DNA of 46,730 nucleotides. It comes from Clostridia bacterium. GTDB lineage: Bacteria; Bacillota; Clostridia; Christensenellales; UBA1242. The notes beneath the pieces are model-generated. The model ran no database searches, was not told where the DNA came from, and saw nothing but the letters and a program-made list of their open reading frames with translations. Location of the stretch: assembly GCA_017621525.1 (NCBI GenBank), contig JAGASX010000023.1:1-46730 (forward strand), in the 5' to 3' direction. Positions 15,064 through 22,685 of this stretch are shown here, in pieces. The stretch's first letter is position 1. Every line of letters starts with the position of its first letter. A program made the translations under genes and the position numbers.

Positions 15064-15267
15064 TTGACAGGGCTTAAAGAAATAAGAAAGAAGAAAAAAC
15101 TTAATCAACAAAAAGTGGCGTATGATTTAAACATATCGCGCGAGGCATTGTCCTATTATGAAAACGGAAAAAGAGAGCCATCACTTGCAACCTTGGTGGC
15201 TATGTCAAATTATTTTAATGTGTCAATAAACTACCTTATAACCGGCAAAGAATTTCAAAAAAGATAA
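15064..15267 (+). CDS. XRE-family HTH regulator
   Basis: A 67-residue single-domain Cro/CI-type DNA-binding protein: helix-turn-helix in NQQKVAYDLNISREALSYYENGKREPS, then LATLVAMSNYFNVSINYLI. I place the start at TTG 15064 because GAGGG lies 5 nt upstream and the product then begins MTGLKEIRK, as family members do; an earlier TTG at 15028 falls on the promoter. There is no effector domain. The twin operators upstream suggest autorepression and possibly control of the divergent LRR surface gene. Target genes are inferred. Confidence 0.88.
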   Translation: MTGLKEIRKKKKLNQQKVAYDLNISREALSYYENGKREPSLATLVAMSNYFNVSINYLITGKEFQKR

Positions 15268-15293
15268 ACGCACCAAACTTGGTGTGTTTTTTA
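15268..15293. terminator. Terminator of XRE gene
   Basis: CACCAA-ACT-TGGTG type stem followed by TTTTTT on the plus strand. It also lies immediately after the minus-strand spoVM-like stop codon and may serve both. Confidence 0.75.
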
Positions 15294-15392
15294 ATCTTTG
15301 TTTTTATAAAGTTTTCTTAAAATCAATGCAAGCCACTTGGGCACTTTAATGCAGATGATTTTAAACTTTCCGTTTTCTTGCAAATTTTTCAT
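15291..15392 (-). CDS. spoVM: SpoVM-like micro-protein
   Basis: A 33-codon frame beginning MKNLQENGKFK and containing IKVPKWLALILRKLY. SpoVM of B. subtilis is a 26-residue amphipathic helix (IKLPKFLGGIVRAML core) that recognises the convex forespore membrane and anchors SpoIVA coat assembly. The I-K-(L/V)-P-K-(F/W)-L-x-x-I-(V/L)-R pattern, the helix-breaking proline and the basic tail all match. The N-terminus is about 7 residues longer than usual; a TTG four codons in is an alternative start. No good ribosome binding site is visible. Context helps: spoVM normally neighbours rpmB-yloU-yloV, which lie 2 kb away, and the locus is rich in sporulation genes. It is shorter than usual gene-calling limits. 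Confidence 0.62.
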   Translation of the reverse strand: MKNLQENGKFKIICIKVPKWLALILRKLYKNKD

Positions 15393-15413
15393 ACTACTAT
15401 CTATGATAAAAAG

Positions 15414-15442
15414 AAAAAAGAGGTTACTTTTCACCTCTTTTT
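15414..15442 (-). terminator. feoB terminator overlapping its stop codon
   Basis: Minus-strand stem AAAAAGAGGT / ACCTCTTTTT; the feoB TGA lies at the base of the loop. The spoVM-like gene begins 22 bp downstream. Confidence 0.75.
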
Positions 15443-17539
15443 ATTACAACTTTTTTTACACTTTGATGAATATGGGCAAAGTCTTTTACCTTTTATTCGC
15501 TTTGCGATAAGCACCCCACTTGCAACAATCACGGCAAGTGCGAAAAGGGAAATAAGGGTTGCCCACCAGCCAAAAGCCGACAACGCAAGTGAAGTTGTAT
15601 ACACAACAAAAGAAACCGCGTAGGCGACAGCCAACTGAATTGCAATGCCAATTGCCGTCCATTTGCCCCCAATTTCTTTGATAAGCACCCCCACGCTTGC
15701 AAGGCATGGTGCGTAAAGCAAACAGAACGCAAGGTATGAAAGCACTGCACCTCCACTGCCCAGATACACCGCACTGCCCGCAGTGAAAAGTGCCGACGCA
15801 AGTGTCTGTCCGCCAGCAAACATGGCAACGGAAGAAACTATCACCTCTTTTGCAACAAGGCCGGCAAGAAGTGCAGACACAAGTCCCCAAGAGGCAAAGC
15901 CAAGCGGTGTGAAGATTGGAGCAAGAATTCTGCCCAAAGTTTCCAACATACTTACACCACTATTGCCAACAAATTTAAAAGTTATGGTAAAGTTTGAAAG
16001 CACCCAAACAACAACATTCATGGCAACAATAAGGGTGCCTACCCTTGACAAAAACAGGCGTACATTTTGCCACAAAACCGACAGCGTGCGTTTAGGGCTT
16101 ATCATGCGATATGGCGGAAACTCCAAGATAAAAGACTGAGCCTTACTTTTAAGCACACTTTTTTCAAGCACCCAAGAAAGAAGAATTGCAACCGCCACGC
16201 CAAGCAGATACAACCCAACAATCACAAACAGATTGTTTGCCCCAAAAAAGACGCCACCCAACACCGCATATATAGGAAATTTTGCCGAGCAACTCATATA
16301 AGGGGTAAGCAGTGCTGTTTTTATTTTGGAATTTTTATCCTCCATATTTCTTGCAGTAAGCACGGCGGTTGTAGAGCAACCAAAGCCCATAAGAAGTGTG
16401 TAAACCCCCTTGCCAGAAAGCCCAACACGAGAAAGCAGGTCATCAAAAACAAAGGCAACGCGTGCAAGGTATCCGCTATCTTCCAAAAGTGAGAGAAAGA
16501 AAAAGAGAAGTGCAACCTGTGGCAGGAATGAAACTATCGCCCCAACTCCCCCAAAAAGGGCGTCGGCAAAAAGGCTGTACACCCAACTTTGGGTGCCGTA
16601 TACATTTGCTATAAAAGTTTTGGCGGGGTTAAAAACAAGTTCAATAAACCCACTTAAACAATCGCTCAGCCACCCACCAAAAGAGAAAAAAGTTAGGTAA
16701 AAAACAAGGCACAAAAGTCCAAGGAATATTGGCAAGGCAAGGGCGCGATTTAAAAATATTTTGTCAAGTTTGCTTTTGCCGTACACCCTTTGATTTTTGG
16801 TGCAGGTTTGGGCAAGGATTTTATCTATTTTATCATATCGCCAGCCTGCAATTTTTTCGCATTGCCCAAACGCCATTTCAACCTTAAATTTGGCCTTCGC
16901 CTCCTCATCATCTTCCAAAAGTTTTATGGCGTAATATGCCTGTTCTTCATATGGCACGCCCCTTTCTTGCAAAAGTTTTTTGGCTTGATTAAACGAAGAG
17001 GCGCAGTCTGCGGGCAAGTCGGCACAGCCGTGCGGAGGCGTGGCGGACGGCTTGCCCGCCCCCAACAACTTGGTGATTTCACCTTTCAGCCCCTCAATAT
17101 CTTTTTTGTTATCGGCATTAAGATGCACAACGCGGACACCCAACAACCTTTCAAGTTTGCCATAGTCAACTTTGCAAATGGGGCGTTTATCAATTTGGTT
17201 TACCACAAGCAGAACGTTAAGCCCTCGCTCAATCAATGATAACGTAAGATACAAATTCCGTCCAAGATTGCTTGCATCGCAAATGTTTACAACAAGCTCG
17301 GCAGACGCCCTATTCAAATACTCAACCGCAACTTTTTCCTCAAAACTTAAAGGTGAAAGCGAGTATATCCCCGGCAGGTCAACAACAGAAAACTTTTGAT
17401 TTTCAAACTGAAATTGTCCCACCTTTTCTTCAACGGTTACGCCGTGCCAATTGCCCACGTGCTCATGCCCACGCGTAAGCGAATTAAAGAGCGTAGTTTT
17501 GCCGGTATTGGGATTGCCAACAAGCACAATATTTTTCAT
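15431..17539 (-). CDS. feoB: Ferrous iron transporter FeoB
   Basis: A 702-residue polytopic membrane protein that imports Fe(II). N-terminal GTPase: G1 GNPNTGKTT at 8-16, G3 DLPG at 54-57, G4 NQID at 114-117. Then comes a GDI-like spacer, with a Pro/Ala/Cys-rich linker near residues 165-185, and two Gate repeats. Typical membrane motifs are GFGCSTTAVLTARNMED and TPYMSCSAKFPIYAV. The C-terminus is basic with spaced cysteines (CPYSSKCKKSCNKKR). Its ATG overlaps the feoA stop (ATGA), so feoA and feoB are translationally coupled. No clear Fur or DtxR box was found upstream. Confidence 0.97.
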   Translation of the reverse strand: MKNIVLVGNPNTGKTTLFNSLTRGHEHVGNWHGVTVEEKVGQFQFENQKFSVVDLPGIYSLSPLSFEEKVAVEYLNRASAELVVNICDASNLGRNLYLTLSLIERGLNVLLVVNQIDKRPICKVDYGKLERLLGVRVVHLNADNKKDIEGLKGEITKLLGAGKPSATPPHGCADLPADCASSFNQAKKLLQERGVPYEEQAYYAIKLLEDDEEAKAKFKVEMAFGQCEKIAGWRYDKIDKILAQTCTKNQRVYGKSKLDKIFLNRALALPIFLGLLCLVFYLTFFSFGGWLSDCLSGFIELVFNPAKTFIANVYGTQSWVYSLFADALFGGVGAIVSFLPQVALLFFFLSLLEDSGYLARVAFVFDDLLSRVGLSGKGVYTLLMGFGCSTTAVLTARNMEDKNSKIKTALLTPYMSCSAKFPIYAVLGGVFFGANNLFVIVGLYLLGVAVAILLSWVLEKSVLKSKAQSFILEFPPYRMISPKRTLSVLWQNVRLFLSRVGTLIVAMNVVVWVLSNFTITFKFVGNSGVSMLETLGRILAPIFTPLGFASWGLVSALLAGLVAKEVIVSSVAMFAGGQTLASALFTAGSAVYLGSGGAVLSYLAFCLLYAPCLASVGVLIKEIGGKWTAIGIAIQLAVAYAVSFVVYTTSLALSAFGWWATLISLFALAVIVASGVLIAKRIKGKRLCPYSSKCKKSCNKKR

Positions 17540-17766
17540 TTTGCCACCTCAATCCATTTGGCTGACTCTCGGCGAAGTGAAAGGGCGTATCCCCTCACCT
17601 CAATCAAAAGCACACCGCCGGCAAGCGAACGCCTTAAAACTTTCACCTTTTGCCCGGCTGTAAGCCCAAGTTCAAGCAGACGGCGTTTTATTTTAAGAGG
17701 CGCCTCCTCAACTATTCCAATTATGGTTGTAAATTTGTTTACCTGTACTTGTCCTAAATTTTGCAT
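17536..17766 (-). CDS. feoA: FeoA-family SH3-like protein
   Basis: A 76-residue SH3-like small protein with the family pattern: KIKRRLLELGLTAGQKVKVLRRS, then GGVLLIEVRGYALSLRRESAKWIEV. FeoA is thought to interact with FeoB and modulate iron uptake. It overlaps feoB by 4 nt. The ATG at 17766 has no visible Shine-Dalgarno sequence and is directly preceded by TATACT, so either the start lies slightly downstream or initiation is unusual. It is divergent from nrdR across 113 bp. Confidence 0.93.
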   Translation of the reverse strand: MQNLGQVQVNKFTTIIGIVEEAPLKIKRRLLELGLTAGQKVKVLRRSLAGGVLLIEVRGYALSLRRESAKWIEVAK

Positions 17767-17829
17767 AGTATAATTTACTTGAAATTTTGCCTTTATATGA
17801 CAAAATTTTTGTTAGTGTGCCAAAAATAT

Positions 17830-17858
17830 TTGAAAAATTTTTGCAAGTGTGCTATCAT
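17830..17858 (+). promoter_or_regulatory. nrdR promoter
   Basis: TTGAAA, 17 nt, TATCAT. AAGGAG at 17867-17872 and the ATG at 17880 follow. Confidence 0.75.
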
Positions 17859-17879
17859 ATCTGCACAAGGAGATGCCCT

Positions 17880-18323
17880 ATGAAGTGTATATATTGCGGA
17901 CATGAAGAAAGCAAAGTATTGGACTCTCGCAACAGCGATGAGAGCAACGCAATTAGAAGAAGAAGAGAATGTCTTGGTTGCGGAAGAAGATTTACCACCT
18001 ATGAAACGGTTGAAAACCTGCCAATTTTGGTGATTAAAAGCGACGGCTCACGCCAATCTTTTGACGCTACAAAAATTAAAAACGGAATTATAAAAGCCTG
18101 CGAAAAACGCCCTGTAAGCATGGGACAGATTGACAAAATTGTACAAGATATTGAAAAAACAATTCAAAACAAACTTGCACAAGAAATAAAAAGCAGTGAA
18201 CTTGGCGAAATGGTTATGGACGCCCTTAAAGCCCTTGACGAAGTTGCATATGTGCGTTTTGCATCAGTTTACCGCCAATTTAAAGACCTTGACTCTTTCA
18301 AAAAACTTCTTGAAAATATGTAA
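17880..18323 (+). CDS. nrdR: Transcriptional repressor NrdR
   Basis: A 147-residue regulator of ribonucleotide reductase genes. The N-terminal zinc ribbon has C3, C6, C31 and C34 ([10 protein letters not shown] and CLGCGRRF). The ATP-cone domain (about residues 46-136) senses ATP/dATP, and the family ending ([19 protein letters not shown]) is intact. The ATG at 17880 is preferred over an upstream in-frame one because AAGGAG lies 7 nt before it and the product then begins with the canonical MKC. In Clostridia nrdR commonly follows spoIIGA-sigE-sigG-ymxH, as here, although it points the other way. Confidence 0.97.
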   Translation: MKCIYCGHEESKVLDSRNSDESNAIRRRRECLGCGRRFTTYETVENLPILVIKSDGSRQSFDATKIKNGIIKACEKRPVSMGQIDKIVQDIEKTIQNKLAQEIKSSELGEMVMDALKALDEVAYVRFASVYRQFKDLDSFKKLLENM

Positions 18324-18326
18324 ACC

Positions 18327-18357
18327 AAAAAGCGAAAGAATACTCTTTCGCTTTTTT
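18327..18357. terminator. Bidirectional terminator between nrdR and BRO-N gene
   Basis: AAAGCGAAAGA / TCTTTCGCTTT stem with T runs on both strands between convergent genes. Confidence 0.85.
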
Positions 18358-18362
18358 AGTTA

Positions 18363-19223
18363 TTAGTTTTCACCACTCTTTTTGCTGTTTGACAACAACT
18401 TTCCGCGCTTTGTGTCCAACAACTCTTTTTTATTTGCATTTAAAGAAGAAATAACAGAATGTCCTAATTGTTTTTCAATGTCTACTCTTGCATTTCCAGC
18501 AACATTTCCTCCACGCACAGCTATCTTTTTGCTTTCTGCAAATGTCTGAGGTTGTTCTTGTTTTGAAAAGGTTGTTGTTGTAACTTCCGCCAACATATTA
18601 AGCACAAGTTCCATATCCGTCATGTTATCTCTTAAACTTTCTTTTTTAAGGTCTTTAAGTTCTTTATACTCGCGAATGGTTTTTCCGCTCCACGCTTTTG
18701 TCATTTCATTTGTCAGTATTGCGTAGTCTTTTTCTTCAGTTATGCCATGCTCTTGCCATTCTGCCGTTAATTCTTTGCGAATTTTAATAGAAAGCAATCT
18801 TTGAGTTATCCAATTTTCTGGATAACCTTTCTTTCGATAGTATTCAATCCCCCTTTGCAATGCCTTTTCAGGGTCGGCAATTTCTTCCAATCTTTCACTT
18901 CCAACTTGGGCAAGCCAAACCTTAAAAGGCTCGGCTTTGGGGCTTGAGATAGATTGCACAAGCCTTAAAAGCCACTTTGTATTTAAAACATCTGTTTTGT
19001 AAAATTTCCCGTCAGAAGAGGGCAATTTCAGTTGCACGAGATTTTCGTGCAACTCACTACCCTCTTGTTTTAGTTTTCTTTTCAAATCGCTCCAATAATT
19101 TCTTGGCGTTTTACTTTCACTAAAAACGGCACACACGTCAACAACCGAAAAATACCAATCCTCTTTTTGGTTATCCCAGTGCGTTCTGATTTTTTTATTT
19201 TCAAAAATTTTTATGTTTGACAT
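18363..19223 (-). CDS. BRO-N domain protein, DinD/antirepressor-like
   Basis: A 286-residue protein. Residues 1-110 are a BRO-N domain (FENKKIRTHWDNQKEDWYFSVVDV, then TPRNYWSDLKRKL and VLNTKWLLRLVQSI), found in phage antirepressors and in the E. coli DNA-damage-inducible DinD. Residues 120-286 are the DinD-type C-terminal region (EYYRKKGYPENWITQRLLSI, then a Lys-rich tail). Role inferred: DNA-binding, phage-derived or damage-related; DinD inhibits RecA in E. coli. The promoter has an extended -10 (TGTTATAAT) about 25 nt upstream, and AGAGG gives a ribosome binding site. It sits as an isolated gene between nrdR and ymxH, interrupting an otherwise sporulation-linked series, so probably acquired. 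Confidence 0.8.
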   Translation of the reverse strand: MSNIKIFENKKIRTHWDNQKEDWYFSVVDVCAVFSESKTPRNYWSDLKRKLKQEGSELHENLVQLKLPSSDGKFYKTDVLNTKWLLRLVQSISSPKAEPFKVWLAQVGSERLEEIADPEKALQRGIEYYRKKGYPENWITQRLLSIKIRKELTAEWQEHGITEEKDYAILTNEMTKAWSGKTIREYKELKDLKKESLRDNMTDMELVLNMLAEVTTTTFSKQEQPQTFAESKKIAVRGGNVAGNARVDIEKQLGHSVISSLNANKKELLDTKRGKLLSNSKKSGEN

Positions 19224-19267
19224 AACAACCTCTTATGATTTGAATTATAACATATTTTTGCGTAAAA

Positions 19268-19300
19268 CAAAAAGGATTAGCATTTTTTCTAATCCTTTTA
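19268..19300 (-). terminator. Terminator of sigG-ymxH unit
   Basis: Minus-strand AAAAGGATTAG / CTAATCCTTTT stem followed by T residues, just past the ymxH stop. Confidence 0.85.
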
Positions 19301-19308
19301 CTGCTTTT

Positions 19309-19599
19309 TTATTTCCTCTCCCCCTTTTGAGAAAGGATATATGGGTTGATTGGTCGGTTGTTTGGGGGAAGTTCCACCAAAATAGTATCCTCGCCTATGC
19401 GAACAATTGCACGGTAAGGCAGAAATATTTGTTCATTGGGCTTAAACAAGTTCCACCCTGTTTTTTCGCCTGGCAAAACAAACCCAAGCACACAAGCGGT
19501 GCCAAGGTCAAAAACAATGTCGGTTATATGACCAAGCCTTTTGCCGTCGCAAACATTTACAACTTCTTTGCACCTTAATTCTAAAAATGAACTTTCCAC
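19309..19599 (-). CDS. ymxH: YlmC/YmxH family sporulation protein, PRC-barrel
   Basis: A 96-residue PRC-barrel protein of the YlmC/YmxH family: ELRCKEVVNVCDGKRLGHITDIVFD at the start and IFLPYRAIVRIGEDTILVELP in the middle. Members are conserved in spore formers; the exact role is not established. It lies 38 bp downstream of sigG, the usual clostridial position, and a terminator follows. Expression with sigG is likely. A short basic tail is variable in the family. Confidence 0.88.
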   Translation of the reverse strand: MESSFLELRCKEVVNVCDGKRLGHITDIVFDLGTACVLGFVLPGEKTGWNLFKPNEQIFLPYRAIVRIGEDTILVELPPNNRPINPYILSQKGERK

Positions 19600-19637
19600 A
19601 CCTTACAATATGGCGAAAGGTGTCGGTTTATGACAAA

Positions 19638-20411
19638 CTAAATCAAAAATTCATGGATAACGCGAAGTGCGCTTTTTTCAAGGCGAGATACCTGTGCTTG
19701 ACTTATGCCAATTTCGGCGGAAACCTCTGTTTGCGTTTTGCCAAAGTAATATCTTTTCAGCAAAATTTCTCGCTCGCGAGGCGCAAGGGTTTTTATTGCG
19801 TCCTTAATAGAAATCTCTTCATGCATATTTTCATCGGTGTTTTTGGTGTCGGCAATTTGGTCAAGCAAATGCAAGGCGTCGTTGCCGTCGGTGTACACCG
19901 GCTCACTAAGCGACACTGTTTCACTTATCGCGTCAAGGGCAAAGGTTACGTTTTTTGCCGGAACATCAATGTGCTGGGCAATTTCTTCAATGGTGGGCTC
20001 TTTAAAATTTTGCTTAGAAAGTTCTTCCTTTGCCTGCAATGCTTTGTATGCAATGTCGCGTAAAGAGCGAGAAACCCGCACCGAATTGTTGTCGCGAAGA
20101 TAACGGCGAATTTCACCAATAATCATTGGTACGGCATAGGTTGAAAACTTAACATTAAGGGTGCTGTCAAAGTTGTCAATGGCTTTCATAAGCCCAACAC
20201 AACCCACCTGAAACATATCGTCGGCCTGACTGCCACGCCCGCCAAAACGGTGCACAACAGAAAGCACAAGACGAAGATTTGCAACCACAAAACGCTCTCT
20301 TGCACGAGTGTCGCCAGATTTTAACGCCCTCATCAAATTTTCCATATCTTCACTTGTAAGTTTGGGCAGTTTTGAGGTGTCAACCCCAGCAATAAAAACT
20401 TTTGTAGCCAT
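19638..20411 (-). CDS. sigG: RNA polymerase sigma factor G, sporulation
   Basis: A 257-residue sigma-70 family factor that drives late forespore genes. The N-terminus KVFIAGVDTSKLPKLTSEDM is the sigma-G-specific segment recognised by the anti-sigma factor Gin. Region 2 (RFVVANLRLVLSVVHRF, DMFQVGCVGLMKAIDNFD, KFSTYAVPMIIGEIRRYLRD), region 3 and region 4 (GKTQTEVSAEIGISQAQVSRLE) are complete. There is no pro-sequence, as expected. ACGGAGG gives the ribosome binding site. A terminator upstream (20471-20494) should stop sigE read-through, so sigG appears to rely on its own promoter. Confidence 0.96.
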   Translation of the reverse strand: MATKVFIAGVDTSKLPKLTSEDMENLMRALKSGDTRARERFVVANLRLVLSVVHRFGGRGSQADDMFQVGCVGLMKAIDNFDSTLNVKFSTYAVPMIIGEIRRYLRDNNSVRVSRSLRDIAYKALQAKEELSKQNFKEPTIEEIAQHIDVPAKNVTFALDAISETVSLSEPVYTDGNDALHLLDQIADTKNTDENMHEEISIKDAIKTLAPREREILLKRYYFGKTQTEVSAEIGISQAQVSRLEKSALRVIHEFLI

Positions 20412-20432
20412 AATATCCTCCGTGGTAAAAGT

Positions 20433-20462
20433 TGTATTTGCAAAGGCAAAAACTTTTATTCA
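20433..20462 (-). promoter_or_regulatory. Candidate forespore-type promoter of sigG
   Basis: Minus strand: TGAATA, 16 nt, CAAATACA, 22 nt before the sigG ATG. The -35 fits sigma-F/sigma-G sites; the -10 is approximate. Confidence 0.4.
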
Positions 20463-20470
20463 CAGACGAC

Positions 20471-20494
20471 AAAAAAAGACAGGTTACGCCTGTC
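20471..20494 (-). terminator. Terminator between sigE and sigG
   Basis: Minus-strand GACAGG-CGTAA-CCTGTC followed by TTTTTTT, immediately upstream of the candidate sigG promoter. Confidence 0.85.
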
Positions 20495-20517
20495 AAATTT
20501 TCCTTTACCCACTTCCG

Positions 20518-20836
20518 CCAGCCTTACGCTATGCGATTATCGTTAAGTATTTCTTAATTTTCAACTTTATCTGTTCCGCCATGAGCCTCTTCCGCCCTTC
20601 GGGCACCTTCCCCGGTCTCGGGGAAGGCTTGACACCTACCGCCCCTGTGGGGCACCTCCCGCGGGCTCGCGGGAGGCTTGATATGGTCGAACTCTCCCTC
20701 CTTCAAGGCATACGCCTTGCCACCTCTCTCATAGAGGGAGGTTTTAAATCTAAACCTTACGAAAAGCGTTTGTGGGGCTCCGGGGGAATCGCAACCCCCG
20801 GCGTCTTTTGGTTCTTTTCTTACGTTAAAAAAGAAC
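20518..20836. repeat. Composite palindromic repeat, copy 4
   Basis: Occupies most of the 472-bp gap between sigE and sigG. From left to right: a CCAGCCTTACGC...CTGTTCCG element (20518-20580, also twice at 24227-24343), a GGCACCTTCCCC...GGGGAAGG hairpin, CCGCCCCTGTGGGGCACC, CTCCCGCGGGCTCGCGGGAGG, a CTCTCTCATAGAGGGAGG-type hairpin, and the two-hairpin module (20762-20836) with CCGGGGG-8-CCCCCGG at 20780-20801. It would lie in the sigE 3' untranslated region. A 108-codon frame across it is a repeat artefact. Confidence 0.8.
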
Positions 20837-20883
20837 ATATAAAAATCTTTTGCTTGCTTTTCTTTTTCAAGAAAAAGCATTTT

Positions 20884-21615
20884 TTACATTGAGTACATTT
20901 TTTCAAGTTCCTCACGCATGTCATTTAAAATGCGTTTTTCAAGGCGGGAGATATAACTTTGGCTGATACCCAACTTTAATGCAACCTCCCTTTGCGTCAA
21001 CTCCTCATGCCCCATAAGCCCATATCGCAAAATCATAATTTCACGTTCGCGGGCACCAAGCGAAGAGATAAGGTCGCCTATAAGTTGCCTGTCGGCAGGC
21101 CCGTCCACAACGTCGGCAACAACGTCCTCGTCAGAGGGGATAATGTCCGCCAAAACCAACTGATTGCCGTCAAAATCTTCCGCCAAAGGCTTGTCAAGAC
21201 TTATATCATTTCTCACCTTGCTGGACTTTCTAAGTTGCATTAAAATTTCATTTTCAATACACCTGCTGGCATAGGTTGCAAGCCGAATGTTTTTGTCGCT
21301 TTTAAAGGTGCGAACAGCCTTAATAAGCCCTATCGCCCCAACGGAAATAAGGTCCTCTTGGTCAATTCCAGAATTGTCAAACTTGCGCGCTATGTAGGCA
21401 ACAAGTCGCAAATTATGCTCAATCAACTTTTCACTTGCCGATTGGTCGCCAAGTTCTTTAAGTTTTAAAAGCCTTGCCTCTTCCTCGCTTTCCAGCGGAG
21501 GAGGAAACTCTTCATTGCCACAAATATAGCAAACAATGTTTTTGGCACAAAGCAGGCTTTTTTTGTGGAATAACTCATAGAAAAATTGCTTTATTTTAAA
21601 TATTATTGGAAACAT
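20884..21615 (-). CDS. sigE: RNA polymerase sigma factor E precursor, sporulation
   Basis: A 243-residue mother-cell sigma factor made as inactive pro-sigma-E. The first 30 or so residues (MFPIIFKIKQFFYELFHKK and following) are the amphipathic membrane-associated pro-sequence removed by SpoIIGA. Next come ICGNEEFPPPLESEEEARLL and regions 2 (LRLVAYIARKFDNSGIDQEDLISVGAIGLIKAV), 3 and 4 (LTQREVALKLGISQSYISRLE). The start is supported by AGGGGGTG just upstream. It lies 10 bp after spoIIGA, its processing protease. The 3' side carries composite repeats and then a terminator. Confidence 0.96.
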   Translation of the reverse strand: MFPIIFKIKQFFYELFHKKSLLCAKNIVCYICGNEEFPPPLESEEEARLLKLKELGDQSASEKLIEHNLRLVAYIARKFDNSGIDQEDLISVGAIGLIKAVRTFKSDKNIRLATYASRCIENEILMQLRKSSKVRNDISLDKPLAEDFDGNQLVLADIIPSDEDVVADVVDGPADRQLIGDLISSLGAREREIMILRYGLMGHEELTQREVALKLGISQSYISRLEKRILNDMREELEKMYSM

Positions 21616-21625
21616 TTTTCACCCC

Positions 21626-22423
21626 CTAAACCATATCGCAGTGCAACAAAATCTGTCTGCCAAAAGATTTTTCAAACTTAGAAAAAGACAAGCCCAACAT
21701 GGCATTTTCAAAAACCTTGCCACCGCCAACCTCCACCTCGTCAACCGAAAATACAAGCATTTTGGCACCACTCCCTACACTGTTTATCTTTATGTAGTGC
21801 CCATTTTTGATAGAACACAAATCCACCTCTTTTGCCAAAAATTTGCCCAAGGAAATTCCATACAATTGGGAAAAAACTTTAAAGGTTACAAGGCTGATAG
21901 GCTGTCCGGAAATGCAGTCATACAAAACATTGCCACTGTCAAGGTATCCCTCTTCCTCAATCAACTTGCCCCCGTCCTTTATTTTCACCTTATATACAAA
22001 CCCCTCTCGCCTGCCACGCCGTCCACTTGCCCGAAGAATAAACAATGTGGCAAAATATACCACCACTCCAACAAATGCAACCACAAATAAGGGGAAAGTG
22101 CCAATCAAACTTTTTAATGCCTCACACGCACCGCCAAATATAAATGTTGCCGTTGTTATCGCCCCAAAAAGCAGGATAAAATTTTTAAAAGACTTAACTT
22201 CAAAACTTATGCAAAGCATCAAAAGCCCGGTAAGCACAGCCAATAAACCACGCAACAAAAAATGCATTTTAAATAGGGGCATAAAAAGGGAAACTACCTC
22301 ACCCACCAAGGCAGACAGCAAGAACAACCGCCCTTTTTGATGACAAACCTTGGCAGAAAACTTTAAAATAAGCCAGCCCATCACCACACCAACAAACATT
22401 GCCTCTTCAACAACAACTTGCAC
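21626..22423 (-). CDS. spoIIGA: Sigma-E processing peptidase SpoIIGA
   Basis: A 265-residue membrane protease. The N-terminal half has about five hydrophobic segments (residues 8-135) and a basic break at RASGRRGRRE; the C-terminal half is a pepsin-like aspartic protease domain with the catalytic D162 in YLDSGNVLYD. It cleaves pro-sigma-E at the septum after activation by SpoIIR from the forespore. The start is GTG at 22423 with GAGGTG upstream; the first residues differ from the Bacillus consensus, so the exact start is less certain. In most spore formers spoIIGA directly follows ftsZ; here a broken surface gene and repeats intervene. Confidence 0.92.
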   Translation of the reverse strand: MQVVVEEAMFVGVVMGWLILKFSAKVCHQKGRLFLLSALVGEVVSLFMPLFKMHFLLRGLLAVLTGLLMLCISFEVKSFKNFILLFGAITTATFIFGGACEALKSLIGTFPLFVVAFVGVVVYFATLFILRASGRRGRREGFVYKVKIKDGGKLIEEEGYLDSGNVLYDCISGQPISLVTFKVFSQLYGISLGKFLAKEVDLCSIKNGHYIKINSVGSGAKMLVFSVDEVEVGGGKVFENAMLGLSFSKFEKSFGRQILLHCDMV

Positions 22424-22442
22424 CCATTCACCTCTTGCCCCA

Positions 22443-22498
22443 ATTGTAGCAAACGCCCCACAAACCCACCAACCAAACTTTTGCCAATTTCTGTCGCA
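22443..22498 (-). promoter_or_regulatory. Candidate spoIIGA promoter with Spo0A-box-like site
   Basis: Minus strand: TTGGTG, 18 nt, TACAAT (22448-22443). A TGTCGCA site (plus strand, 22492-22498), one mismatch from the core 0A box TGTCGAA, lies about 55 bp upstream of the predicted start. Low-information match. Confidence 0.35.
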
Positions 22499-22590
22499 TT
22501 TTGCCCAATTTCCTCACACCGCAAGCCTTTGCGGACAAGGCCTCCGCCCGCCCCTGCAAAGACTTGAAAAAAAACTCCCCCTGACAAAAG

Positions 22591-22650
22591 GAATTATAAA
22601 AAAGCCTTCCCCGAAACCGGGGAAGGTGCCCGCAGGGCGGAAGAGGCTCA
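22591..22650. repeat. Composite palindromic repeat, copy 5
   Basis: CCTTCCCCGAAACCGGGGAAGG hairpin (22596-22617 region) followed by GGTGCCCGCAGGGCGGAAGAGG, matching the element at 13355-13378. It lies between the LRR terminator and the spoIIGA promoter region. Confidence 0.75.
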
Positions 22651-22653
22651 AAA

Positions 22654-22685
22654 GAAAAAGCAGGTTATTTAAAACCCGCTTTTAT
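22654..22685 (-). terminator. Terminator of broken LRR gene
   Basis: Minus-strand AAGCGGGTT / AACCTGCTT stem with a T-rich tail, adjoining the stop codon. Confidence 0.7.

Noticed and set aside
17767..17879. Fur/DtxR box for feoAB
   Set aside because: AT-rich sequence gives several weak partial matches on both strands, none close enough to the consensus to claim.
20308..20892. 194-codon plus-strand frame across the sigE-sigG gap
   Set aside because: It covers the start of sigG and the repeat block; hairpin-derived sequence, no start signals.
22381..22587. Small minus-strand frame upstream of spoIIGA
   Set aside because: It overlaps the spoIIGA start in another frame and covers its likely promoter; low-complexity Gly/Val product without a ribosome binding site that fits.
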